Below, in pieces: positions 35,986-44,583 of a stretch of DNA of 64,000 nt. Position numbers and translations under genes: made by a program. The stretch comes from Proteobacteria bacterium UBA981 (lineage in GTDB: Bacteria > Pseudomonadota > Gammaproteobacteria > Ga0077536), in assembly GCA_002292285.1 (NCBI GenBank), contig DBBP01000002.1, positions 38,888 to 102,887 on the forward strand. Direction: 5' to 3'. The notes under the pieces are model-generated. The model was not told the origin of the DNA and searched no databases. It worked only from the letters and a program-made list of their open reading frames with translations. The stretch's first letter is position 1, and the number at the start of each line of letters is the position of its first letter.

Positions 35986-36026
35986 CGCTGCGATGGTCAC
36001 ATTGCACGCACACCGCGCACCGACCG

Positions 36027-36413
36027 CTACGACGCAGGCGGTAGTTCATCAATACTGGCTTCCCAGTTAGCGCCGTCGAACGGGGTCACTGTGACGTTGC
36101 CGAAGGCGGTCTGATCGAGGCAGCGGAAATTCACACTGTAACCATCGGGGTGGGAGCGCGGTACATAGAAGCATTTGACGCCGCATTGTTTGCAAAAAAG
36201 ATGGTCGGCGGTACGGCTGTTGAATTTGTAGCTGGTCAACATGTCGGTGCCGGCGAGTACGCGAAAATGCTCGCGCGTCACAATCAGGTGCAGGTAGTTA
36301 AGCGCGGTGCAAATAGAACAGTTGCACGCGTATACAGTTGCGTCAGGTTCGCTATCGACCTCAATGCGCACCGCACCGCAATGGCAGCCACCCGAGTGGC
36401 CTACGAGCGCCAT
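36027..36413 (-). CDS. GFA family (CENP-V/GFA domain) zinc protein
   Basis: A 128-residue protein of the glutathione-dependent formaldehyde-activating family. Cysteines sit in the family pattern: GGCHCGAV (C10, C12), ACNCSIC and FCKQCGVKCF, which bind two zinc ions. Despite the name, most members have no demonstrated formaldehyde activity. It lies between the GNAT gene and the amidase gene on the same strand, 18 nt after the amidase stop, so the two may be co-transcribed. Confidence 0.87.
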   Translation of the reverse strand: MALVGHSGGCHCGAVRIEVDSEPDATVYACNCSICTALNYLHLIVTREHFRVLAGTDMLTSYKFNSRTADHLFCKQCGVKCFYVPRSHPDGYSVNFRCLDQTAFGNVTVTPFDGANWEASIDELPPAS

Positions 36414-36431
36414 ACGGTTACACGCCCATCA

Positions 36432-37868
36432 TCAGCTGCAAATCCCCGGGCGTTTGTCGGCCCATGGCTGAGCGACCTCGAGCTGAGCGGCCAAGCGAAT
36501 AAGGGTCGCTTCATCACCATCGCGGCCCACGAACTGAACGCCGATTGGCCAGCCCTCCGTAGCCCAACCCAGTGGTAAGGAAATCGCCGGCGAACCAGAC
36601 GCATTGAACGGTGCTGTAAAACAACAATCGGGACCCATTAGTGAATCGTCATAAGTCTCGACATCAAGCCCGAGGTCGTAGTACCCGTGGGCCCGAGGCA
36701 GCGTGGGCAAGGTGGGCATCATCCAGGCATCGAAAGGCGCCATGCGCGCCAACATCGCGCAACAACTTTGGCGTGTTGCCTCGATCTGGTTTGAGTGATC
36801 AGCAGCACTAAAGCCCCTGCCCTTTTCGATCATGGTCCAATACAGGTTCGCCATATCGCCGGCCTGCGCCGGGCGCCCGACAAGTCCCGCCATAACGTCA
36901 AAAAATGCCGTGGTTTGTGCCGCAATGAGTGCCGTATAGTTTTTGTACAAGGGCCAGAATTCGTAGGGCACCGGTTGCGGTTCAACGTGATGTCCCAGAC
37001 TTTCGAGTAGTCGACCGGTTTGTTCAACAGCCGCGACGATTTGCGGGTCGACAGGTGTGCCATGGTCGGGCGTTTCGGTGACCATGGCAATGCGCAGATT
37101 GCCGGGCTCAGAACGCGCCTCTTCAGAGTATGAATGCGGCGGGTTGGGTTGCCGGTACGGTTCGCCGGGCAAACCGCCATGCAGTACGTCGAGTAGTAAC
37201 GCAGTATCGCGAACACTACGAGAGAGTCCGAAAATGATCGCTCCGCCGTACCAGAAATCAACTCCGAGCGGTTGCAAGGTTATGCGTCCGCGCGCCGGCT
37301 TCAGCCCCACTAATCCACAATTGGCTGCCGGCACCCGAATCGATCCGCCGCCGTCGGACGCATCGGCGAGTGGCGTTACTCGAGTCGCGACCGCGACCGC
37401 CGAACCGCCACTTGAACCACCTGGTGTTCGTTCGCTATCCCAGGGACTGCGGGTCACGCCATGCAATGACGATTCGGTCGCCAGACACCAACCTTGTTCG
37501 GGTGAGGTCGATTTGCCAAACGGAATCATCCCGGCCGCTTTGAGACGCCGCAGGATTTCTGAATCAAGCGGCGCAATAAGATCTTTCAGATACGGCACGC
37601 TGTTGGTAAACGGCTGCCCCTCCCAACTGCTCGCCAGCTCCTTGACCAGCCACGGCACGCCTTTCAACGGACCGTTGGGTAACTGCGGGCTGTCTGCCGC
37701 AGCGCGCGCCACATCGAACGCCTCGTGGGCCAGAAAATTAAGCTCAGGATTAAGTTTTTCTGCGCGCCGAATCGCTTCATCAATGACCTCGCGCGCGCTC
37801 ACCTCGCCCGTCTTCACCAACTCCGCCAGCCCGACACCATCAAATTGATCGTATTGTTCAAAAGCCAT
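36432..37868 (-). CDS. Amidase signature family enzyme
   Basis: A 478-residue amidase. The catalytic Lys is in GVPWLVKELASS, and the Gly/Ser block GGSSGGSAVAVATRV with DGGGSIRVPA supplies the cis-Ser and nucleophilic Ser of the Ser-Ser-Lys triad. The family hydrolyses amides such as acylamides, aryl amides, or 6-aminohexanoate dimers. ATG at 37868 is preferred (CAGGGG upstream). It is divergent from a second amidase gene only 146 bp away, and the two sequences are clearly different subfamilies. Confidence 0.9.
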   Translation of the reverse strand: MAFEQYDQFDGVGLAELVKTGEVSAREVIDEAIRRAEKLNPELNFLAHEAFDVARAAADSPQLPNGPLKGVPWLVKELASSWEGQPFTNSVPYLKDLIAPLDSEILRRLKAAGMIPFGKSTSPEQGWCLATESSLHGVTRSPWDSERTPGGSSGGSAVAVATRVTPLADASDGGGSIRVPAANCGLVGLKPARGRITLQPLGVDFWYGGAIIFGLSRSVRDTALLLDVLHGGLPGEPYRQPNPPHSYSEEARSEPGNLRIAMVTETPDHGTPVDPQIVAAVEQTGRLLESLGHHVEPQPVPYEFWPLYKNYTALIAAQTTAFFDVMAGLVGRPAQAGDMANLYWTMIEKGRGFSAADHSNQIEATRQSCCAMLARMAPFDAWMMPTLPTLPRAHGYYDLGLDVETYDDSLMGPDCCFTAPFNASGSPAISLPLGWATEGWPIGVQFVGRDGDEATLIRLAAQLEVAQPWADKRPGICS

Positions 37869-38013
37869 CTTGAGCCCCTGCATTAGAACTGGCCTTGTCG
37901 ATTGTCGACCTGACGCGCGAGGGGATCAATGGGCGCCGAGCGCGGCATGCTTTCACTTGGCGAGAGTTAGCCTGACAATGCGGGCACGCGTCAACATAAT
38001 GGAGAAGCAAGCG

Positions 38014-39429
38014 ATGTCGACCAATGAACTGGTATACCGGGACCTAACAGACATCGCGCGCGCTATCGCAGCGCGGGAAGTCTCCTCAAGCGAAGTCACC
38101 GAGGCGATGCTGGAACGCATCAATCTGCTGGATGCGGCGCTTGGAAGCTACGTCGAGGTGATGGCAGATAGTGCGCGAGGCGAGGCGGCCGCTGCCGATA
38201 AAGCGATCTCACGAGGTGACGCGCTGGGTCCACTTCACGGCGTCCCGGTGGCGGTCAAAGACCTGTGTGACGCAAGCGGCGTGCGCACCATTGCCGGCAT
38301 GCCACGGGTTCGCGGTGCCATCGAGCCTGCCACCAGCGACGCCACGGTAGTCCAACGCTTACGCCAGGCCGGTGCGGTGTTGCTCGGCAAGTTGCAACTC
38401 ACCGAGGGCGCCGTGGCCCACCACCATCCAGATGTCAGACCGCCGCTGAATCCGCATAACCCGAATTATTGGGCCGGCGCCTCCTCAAGCGGTTCAGGTG
38501 CTGCGACCGCCGCCGGGTTGTGCTACGCATCGCTCGGGTCGGATACCGGCGGCTCGATTCGCTTCCCCTCTTTTGCACATGGCCTTACCGGCCTCAAACA
38601 GAGCTGGGGACGGGTAAGTCGGGCTGGCGTTGTACCGCTGTCCTGGTCGCTCGATCACGTCGGCCCCATAACGCGTAGTGCAGCCGATTGCGCGGCCGTG
38701 CTGGGCGCCATCGCCGGCCAGGATCCGCGGGACCCGACAGCTTTATCGGTGCCGGTACCGGACTACAGCGGTGAGCTTGGGCTCGGTCTTGCGGGATTAC
38801 GTATCGGTTTCGATGAAGCGTATGCAACCGAGCAAGTCGACGCGGAGATAGCACAATCCATGCGCGATGCGCTGGCGATTTTTAAAGACGGTGGGGCGAG
38901 CATTGTGCCGGTTGGTTTTCCGGACACGGCGGCCGCCATTGATGCCTGGTTTCCGCTGTGCACCGCCGATGCGGCAGCCGCACACGCGGCAACGTATCCG
39001 GCAAGAAAAAGCGATTACGGCCCGGGACTCGCCGATTTGCTCGATACCGGCCTCGCGACAAGCGGCGTGGAATACGCCAATGCACACGATGTGAGACAGA
39101 ATTTCCGCGGCCGCATGCTGCACATGTTCAATGACGTCGACATCGTCATTGTGCCGGCCTTCATGCGCCAGAATCTCACCCTTGCGGAATTCGAAACTTT
39201 CGGTTCCCGCGAGACCGATTGGCCGGAGTTGGTGCGTTTTACTGCGCCTTTCGACATCGCGGGCACGCCGACCCTGTCATTGCCCAGTGGTTTCAATGGC
39301 GATGGTGCGCCGTTTGGATTTCAACTTGCAGCCGGGCACCTGAACGAAAGCGGGTTGACCAGGGCTGGCCACGTTTATCAGCAAGCTACCAGCTGGCATC
39401 GGCAACGACCACAGCAGCTGCCGAGCTGA
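38014..39429 (+). CDS. Amidase signature family enzyme
   Basis: A 471-residue amidase. GVPVAVKDLCDASGVRT holds the catalytic Lys; GASSSGSGAATAAGL and SDTGGSIRFPS hold the two serines. The sequence KQSWGRVSRAGVVPLSWSLD resembles the AtzF/GatA-like branch, but no GatB or GatC is near, so it is not the Glu-tRNA amidotransferase. ATG 38014 has GGAGAAG upstream; a longer frame begins before it without support. A ModE-like regulator follows 58 nt later and could control it. Confidence 0.9.
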   Translation: MSTNELVYRDLTDIARAIAAREVSSSEVTEAMLERINLLDAALGSYVEVMADSARGEAAAADKAISRGDALGPLHGVPVAVKDLCDASGVRTIAGMPRVRGAIEPATSDATVVQRLRQAGAVLLGKLQLTEGAVAHHHPDVRPPLNPHNPNYWAGASSSGSGAATAAGLCYASLGSDTGGSIRFPSFAHGLTGLKQSWGRVSRAGVVPLSWSLDHVGPITRSAADCAAVLGAIAGQDPRDPTALSVPVPDYSGELGLGLAGLRIGFDEAYATEQVDAEIAQSMRDALAIFKDGGASIVPVGFPDTAAAIDAWFPLCTADAAAAHAATYPARKSDYGPGLADLLDTGLATSGVEYANAHDVRQNFRGRMLHMFNDVDIVIVPAFMRQNLTLAEFETFGSRETDWPELVRFTAPFDIAGTPTLSLPSGFNGDGAPFGFQLAAGHLNESGLTRAGHVYQQATSWHRQRPQQLPS

Positions 39430-39487
39430 ACTTAGCCCGCACCCGCTCAGCGCGCGCGACGCCTCGGACCAACCTGCACCAGAAACC

Positions 39488-40561
39488 ATGAACGTCAATC
39501 TGGAATTGCATTGGACTGTCGAACTCGACAAACAACCTGTGCGCCTCGATCCGCTCGTCTTCCAGCTGTTACACGGCGTGCGGCATGGTGGGCACCTGAA
39601 CTACGCGGCCAAATCAGCCGGTGTTTCGTACCGGCATGCATGGGGGGTGCTCAGAGAGTGGGAGGCGCGATTCGGAGCCGCGTTATTGTCATCCCGGCAA
39701 GGGCGCGGAGCGCATCTTACTGAGTTCGCCGAAACGCTCCTTGCCATTGTGGCCGATACAGAAACGAAGTTGGCGGCACCGTTGCGCGAAGCTGCACTAA
39801 ACGCATCAGGCGGACTGGCTGAAGCGACCGATGCGCGGCGTCACCCGGTGACAATCGTTTCCAGCCACCAACGGCGTATCGAACTGCTGCGAGACGAGCT
39901 GCGGCAGCGCCACAAGGCTGGCCTTGAGGTCACCGGAAGCGAACATGCGCTGCAACGGTTCCGACGTGGCGACGCCGATATCGCCGGCTTTCAGCTACCG
40001 CTGGCAGAACCGGGACGCACAGTCGCGGCAGGATTGATCAGCCATCTGGACGGCGGCCGCGACGAGATATGGCTGCTGTCGCAGCACGTGATGGGTCTGT
40101 TGTCACGGCAAGATCGACCGCTCACCGAGATCACGAATTTGCTCGCCAGCGACGTAAATTTCGTCAATCGCCAACAAGGTTCCGCAACGCGTTTGATGCT
40201 CGATGCCTTACTCGCCGCAGAGACCATCAACAATGCCGACATTAACGGCTACGCCCGCGAGGAATATACCGATACGGCAGTCGCAGCGTTGATCGCCAGC
40301 GGCCACGCCGACGCCGGTCTGGCGAATGAGGACACCGCGCACGAGTTCGGTCTGCACTTCGTGCCACTTGCCCCGATGCGCTTCTATATCGCGATGTCCA
40401 AAGAAGCGGACAGCGGTCTACGGCGCGCGGTCACTGATTTCTGCGCAGCACAGCAAGGGCTGACTAGCGCCAATATGAAGCATGATGAATTCACGCCAAC
40501 GATTGCCGCACTGAAACGCATTCATCGAGCTGGCTTCTGGAAAGCCGCTGCGAACGCCTAG
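39488..40561 (+). CDS. ModE-type HTH regulator with substrate-binding domain
   Basis: A 357-residue one-component regulator. Residues about 15-100 form a ModE/LysR-like winged helix (LVFQLLHGVRHGGHLNYAAK, YRHAWGVLREWEARFG). The rest resembles the periplasmic molybdate-binding/PBP fold: NFVNRQQGSATRLMLDALL and ADAGLANEDTAHEFGLHFVPL are typical of this family. It may sense a small anion or molybdopterin precursor. No molybdenum genes are nearby, so the target may be the upstream amidase, but this is a guess. Confidence 0.83.
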   Translation: MNVNLELHWTVELDKQPVRLDPLVFQLLHGVRHGGHLNYAAKSAGVSYRHAWGVLREWEARFGAALLSSRQGRGAHLTEFAETLLAIVADTETKLAAPLREAALNASGGLAEATDARRHPVTIVSSHQRRIELLRDELRQRHKAGLEVTGSEHALQRFRRGDADIAGFQLPLAEPGRTVAAGLISHLDGGRDEIWLLSQHVMGLLSRQDRPLTEITNLLASDVNFVNRQQGSATRLMLDALLAAETINNADINGYAREEYTDTAVAALIASGHADAGLANEDTAHEFGLHFVPLAPMRFYIAMSKEADSGLRRAVTDFCAAQQGLTSANMKHDEFTPTIAALKRIHRAGFWKAAANA

Positions 40562-40620
40562 ATGTTCCGCTGACCCGTCCGGGCGCGTATGATCGCGCGC
40601 CCGGCAGCAGGGTTCGAGAT

Positions 40621-41574
40621 ATGACCGACGTGGCAAAAATATTCATTGATGGCGAAGTCGGTACTACGGGCCTGCAGATTGCTGCGCGCCTGGCGACACG
40701 TGCAGACTTGCAGCTCATCCAACTCGACGACGCAAAACGTAAAGATGCCGGCGCGAGACGAGAAGCCCTGAACAGTGCTGACGTGGCCATTTTATGTCTT
40801 CCGGACGACGCCGCGCGCGAAGCAGTAGCACTGGTCGAAAACCCTGCAACGCGAATCATCGACGCCTCAACGGCACACCGAGCGGCCGAGGGTTGGACCT
40901 ATGGTTTCCCCGAATATGACCACAAACAGCGCGCGCGCATGCTGGCCTCGACGCGCATCAGCAATCCGGGCTGCTATGCCATTGCTGCGATCGCCATTCT
41001 TAATCCGCTGGTCAGTGCGGGTGTGCTGCCGCGCGATTGGCCGGTTTCCATCCACGCTGTATCGGGCTATTCGGGCGGCGGCAAAAGCCTCATTGCTGAT
41101 TTCGAGACCGCCACAAAACAATCCCGGATGGCCTCAACGGTATACGACTACGCCCTGTCGCTCGGACACAAGCATGTCCCTGAAATCACTCGTTGGGGCG
41201 GTCTCGACCATGCGCCGATATTTCTGCCGGCGGTGGGTAACTATTACAAGGGCATGCTTGTACACGTACCACTACCGTTGTGGGCCCTCCCCGAACAAAC
41301 GAACGCCGAGGCGCTGTATGAGATTTTATCCAGCCACTATGCCGGCGAAACTTTCGTCCGTGTGGAGGAACCATCACGGACCGCAGCTGGCGCCAAACTC
41401 GATCCCGAGTCGCTGAATGACAGCAACGAGCTGCGCTTGCATGTTTTGCACGATGCCGGGCAGGCCCAGGCGGTGATCGTTGGCCAGCTCGATAACCTCG
41501 GCAAGGGCGCCTCGGGGCAGGCGGTGCAAACGTTGAATATATTACTTGGCGTGGATGAGGCCAGCGGTCTTTAG
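40621..41574 (+). CDS. argC: N-acetyl-gamma-glutamyl-phosphate reductase, type 2
   Basis: A 317-residue ArgC of the short (type 2) class. FIDGEVGTTGLQI (residues 8-20) binds NADP, SNPGCYA carries catalytic C118, and SGYSGGGKSLI is the conserved substrate loop. It reduces N-acetylglutamyl phosphate in arginine synthesis. No other arg gene is adjacent. It follows the regulator gene by 59 nt on the same strand. Confidence 0.93.
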   Translation: MTDVAKIFIDGEVGTTGLQIAARLATRADLQLIQLDDAKRKDAGARREALNSADVAILCLPDDAAREAVALVENPATRIIDASTAHRAAEGWTYGFPEYDHKQRARMLASTRISNPGCYAIAAIAILNPLVSAGVLPRDWPVSIHAVSGYSGGGKSLIADFETATKQSRMASTVYDYALSLGHKHVPEITRWGGLDHAPIFLPAVGNYYKGMLVHVPLPLWALPEQTNAEALYEILSSHYAGETFVRVEEPSRTAAGAKLDPESLNDSNELRLHVLHDAGQAQAVIVGQLDNLGKGASGQAVQTLNILLGVDEASGL

Positions 41575-41701
41575 CTGCCCCCGGGAAGCCGTTGTTGGCG
41601 ACTTCCATCCTGCGACGCCATCCGGCCAACATGGGGAACCCGTCAAAGGTGCTCTCAGTGCGAAGTCGGTGCGTCCCGACAAGGGCATCGCAGCGCGGCA
41701 G

Positions 41702-41971
41702 CTAGTTCCCCGCGCGAGCGCCGCCGCCGTAACCGCCCCCGCCTGACCGGCGTTTGCCACGGCCGCCGAAGCTCTCTTCTTCACCGCCGCGCCGACGCTC
41801 TCCGGAACCCATCGTGACGCCACCGCTGCTGATGGTGTTGTTTGAGCGATTCGCGCCGCTTGAGCGCGAATTCGGGGACATGCGCGGATCGGGCGCCGGG
41901 TCGTAGGCGTATGCGCTGGGTAATGCTGCCAGCAGCCCAGTGAATGCGGCGACTAAGAGTACTTTGTACAT
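41702..41971 (-). CDS. Small secreted Gly/Arg/Ser-rich protein
   Basis: An 89-residue protein with a clear signal peptide (YKVLLVAAFTGLLAALPSAYA, cleavage near residue 22) and a mature part dominated by Ser, Gly, Arg and Asn, ending in Gly-rich repeats. AAGGGAT precedes the ATG at 41971. I do not recognise the family. The mature part is basic and probably disordered. It stands alone, convergent with argC. Confidence 0.6.
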   Translation of the reverse strand: MYKVLLVAAFTGLLAALPSAYAYDPAPDPRMSPNSRSSGANRSNNTISSGGVTMGSGERRRGGEEESFGGRGKRRSGGGGYGGGARAGN

Positions 41972-42389
41972 CGGAAATCCCTTGGCATTTCTGTCTTCTG
42001 CGCACGCAGCGTCGCCGATAGGCCGAGTGTTGTCTAATGACGGGCTGCGGACTTCATGGCCCAGTGTTAACCGGACGGCACCAATGTAAATCAACACAGG
42101 CCTGGCTGTATACCCGCCAGGGTGCTACGGCCTAAACGATAAGCTGACGAACTGGTCGAGCGGGACTGGTGCACCGCGCTAGTCGGTGTCCAGCCCCCGT
42201 CCGAAGCTGCGCAGCACCGATCGCGTCACTGCTGACACTTTTCTCTGTAGTGATCTGTTCTCAGCATGGCTCGTAGCGCTTCGCGGGTCGCGCCCCGGCG
42301 TTGTAGCTGACACCTATTGGCGCAGGCGTATTGCCCGTCTCACCAAGCAAGGGTACGATGGCTTTTTTCTGGCAAGGGAGGTCACGCTG
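41972..42389. other. Intergenic region between small secreted protein and cupin
   Basis: About 420 bp. An open plus-strand frame from 42186 joins the cupin frame but has no start signal and no protein-like conservation, so I place the cupin start at 42390. No clear promoter was identified. Confidence 0.35.
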
Positions 42390-42821
42390 ATGGCTGCCGC
42401 AATCGAACAAATCAACCCAAATATCAAAGTGCTCGCGGGCGCTGCGTCAACAACACCGTGGACGGATTGTGGGCCCGGTATTCAAATCAAAGTGCTCGCC
42501 GTTGATTTAGAGCATCACTCGGTCCAGTATCTCGCGCGCACTGGCCCTGGCCACAACCCGGGTGTCCATAGACACAACGCTGACGCTTCGATTTTTATTC
42601 TGGAAGGTAGCGTCAAAAATCTCACCACCGGGTGCGAATTTGGACCCGGTGATTTCTGCTTCCAGCCGACCGGTGATGTGCACGAGGAAGTTGTTGGACC
42701 AGAAGGCGTCGTGAGCTATGTGTCACAACGCGGTGACAGCGACGTGCTCATTGAGTTTACTGATGAGACCGGTGCAGTCTCGGAGAAATACAGCGTGTCC
42801 GACTTCGCTGCAATGCTTTAA
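42390..42821 (+). CDS. Cupin-domain protein (dihydroxyacetophenone dioxygenase-like)
   Basis: A 143-residue cupin. H60-x-H62 (GVHRHNAD) and H98 (GDVHEEVVGP) fit the two metal motifs, with ILEGSVKNL between. GGGAGG lies upstream of the ATG at 42390. It shares family type with the cupin at 159-605. Function unknown; metal-dependent oxygenases that cleave aromatic ketones are in this family. A strong Rho-independent terminator follows at 42868. Confidence 0.78.
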   Translation: MAAAIEQINPNIKVLAGAASTTPWTDCGPGIQIKVLAVDLEHHSVQYLARTGPGHNPGVHRHNADASIFILEGSVKNLTTGCEFGPGDFCFQPTGDVHEEVVGPEGVVSYVSQRGDSDVLIEFTDETGAVSEKYSVSDFAAML

Positions 42822-42867
42822 CTGGCACATTGGTAGTCCGCACTGGAACGGTGCGGACCACCATACT

Positions 42868-42895
42868 AAAAGGCTCCGCAAGGGGCTTTTTTTTT
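42868..42895 (+). terminator. Rho-independent terminator
   Basis: AAAGGCTCC-GCAA-GGGGCTTTT forms a stem with a GCAA tetraloop and is followed by nine T. A second hairpin (GTCCGCAC/GTGCGGAC) lies just upstream at about 42834-42858. It closes the cupin transcript. Confidence 0.85.
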
Positions 42896-42930
42896 GTCAT
42901 CGCCAAAGCGCCTGGCGACGCGCGCGGGTG

Positions 42931-43932
42931 TCACGCGCGTGCAACCAACTCCGTGCCGATCTCCGCACCAATTTCGTAGGAACGCAGGCGCGCGCCATGC
43001 TCGAATATCTGCGATGCCAGCATCACCTCATCAGCTTGGGTCAGGTCGACAAAGCGGGCCAATTGTTGCGCTGCCATTTCTCGATCACCGACCACGGAAT
43101 AATGCAGCGCACGCTCTACGCCCGCTCGCTCGGCAGGTGACCAATAACCCTCCATACTTTCAACCGGCGGTTGCAGTTTGCCGGGCGCGCCACGAAACAG
43201 ATTTGTAAACTGGATTTGCAGTGACGTGAACAACCGCTCCGCTTCTTCGAGTTCGTCAGCTGCAAAAAAACTGACACCAACCATGACATAGGGCTCGGCC
43301 AGCGTATCCGACGGCTTGAAATTTGCCCGATACACTTCGAGCGCCTGCAACAACGCCTCTGGAGCGAAATGCGATGCGAAAGCGAACGGCAGGCCAAGCG
43401 CAGCCGCGAGTTGTGCACCGAATAAACTGGAACCCAGGATCCACAGTGGCACATTGAGACCGCCTCCCGGCACCGCTTGGATATGCTGGCCACTTTGCAC
43501 AGAACCAAACAGAACCTGGAGTTCCTGCACGTCCTGAGGGAAACGTTCAGCATGGTTTGATGCATCGCGTCGTAACGCCCGAGCCGTCATCATGTCACTG
43601 CCCGGTGCGCGCCCGAGGCCAAGATCAATGCGCCCGGGATACAAGGATTCGAGCGTTCCGAACTGCTCGGCAATCACCAGCGGCGAATGATTCGGTAGCA
43701 TGACGCCGCCCGCGCCAACGCGAATTCTCTCGGTCCCACCCGCGATGTGACCGATCACTACCGCAGTAGCTGCGCTCGCGATCCCGGGCATGTTGTGGTG
43801 CTCGGCCAGCCAGTAGCGCTGGTAGCCCCACGACTCTGCATGTCGCGCGAGGTCGAGCGAATTACGGAAGGCATTAGCAGGCTGATCGCCGGCATTAACG
43901 GGCGCGAGATCAAGTACGGAAAAGTGTTTCAT
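42931..43932 (-). CDS. LLM-class flavin-dependent oxidoreductase
   Basis: A 333-residue luciferase-like (LLM) protein of the YhbW-type group. SWGYQRYWLAEHHNMPGIAS and RIRVGAGGVMLPNHSPLVIAEQFG (each within the family's N-terminal TIM-barrel half) and RIDLGLGRAPGSD are diagnostic. It should use FMNH2 from a reductase encoded elsewhere; many members have no known substrate. Convergent with the cupin gene and its terminator. Confidence 0.9.
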   Translation of the reverse strand: MKHFSVLDLAPVNAGDQPANAFRNSLDLARHAESWGYQRYWLAEHHNMPGIASAATAVVIGHIAGGTERIRVGAGGVMLPNHSPLVIAEQFGTLESLYPGRIDLGLGRAPGSDMMTARALRRDASNHAERFPQDVQELQVLFGSVQSGQHIQAVPGGGLNVPLWILGSSLFGAQLAAALGLPFAFASHFAPEALLQALEVYRANFKPSDTLAEPYVMVGVSFFAADELEEAERLFTSLQIQFTNLFRGAPGKLQPPVESMEGYWSPAERAGVERALHYSVVGDREMAAQQLARFVDLTQADEVMLASQIFEHGARLRSYEIGAEIGTELVARA

Positions 43933-44007
43933 TGGGCACTAACAAATCAAACTGGGTGGCCGCGTACGAACCGTGCTCGAGTGCGGATGGCTAATGGTAG
44001 TCGCGAT

Positions 44008-44340
44008 CTAACACGGCAACCTTACTCTTGGTGAGGCAGACCGTAGCAGCATCTTAGCGCTATTTAAATTGGCTGCTTCAAGGTCAGCGCCCGACAAATG
44101 AGCGTTGGTCAGCACGGCGTTCTTCGGATCTTCATAGCGCAACGTGATGCCGGCTAAATCACAGGCCGCGCAGTGGGGTAGAAAATGCAGTCCCTTGGGG
44201 TGCTTCGCATCGGCCGCCTAAACATTGCCGCAGGTATTGATGGCCGCTACACGCATAACGAGTTTCAATGGGTCGATTTTCGTTGCGCGGATCATGACAG
44301 GATTGGTCGGACTTTCATACAAAACTGATATGTGAGGACC
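44008..44340 (-). pseudogene. Decayed pentapeptide-repeat gene
   Basis: Reading the minus strand in one frame gives a pentapeptide-repeat-like end, with NAVLTNAHLSGADLEAANL followed by a short tail and a stop at 44010-44008. Upstream, the same frame continues with LAGITLRYEDPK but is broken by an in-frame stop at 44220-44218, and a similar pattern (VLYESP, VMIRATKIDPLKL) continues beyond it to about 44340. No start codon with a ribosome-binding site is evident. This is best read as a pseudogene remnant. Confidence 0.55.
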
Positions 44341-44583
44341 GTCCTGTATCCAACTCATAAAAACTGACGCAATGACGGCGTTTAAAGGTCAAATATTCTG
44401 GCGCAAGCGCAGCGGCAATTACCCTTGTCGTTCTCACATACACGCAGGTTACACCGCAGAATTCCGGTATCGCTTGCCTGGCTACCGTTGCGCGGATTTC
44501 AGCCCTGGGCGGTCGTATCTCCTTGCGGCGCACACGCGTTCCGTTAAGAATCGAAGCAAGAATGAATTCCGAGGTAGCCCCTA
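44341..44583. other. Gap before dienelactone hydrolase gene
   Basis: No supportable gene. The segment separates the pentapeptide remnant from the hydrolase start and should hold the promoter of the 44584-47544 genes; I cannot pick one out. Confidence 0.3.

Noticed and set aside
37057..37848. 263-codon plus-strand frame opposite the first amidase
   Set aside because: Antisense to a well-supported amidase and compositionally odd.
38014..39429. GatA subunit of Glu-tRNA amidotransferase
   Set aside because: No gatB or gatC nearby and GlnRS is present in the window, so indirect Gln-tRNA synthesis is not needed.
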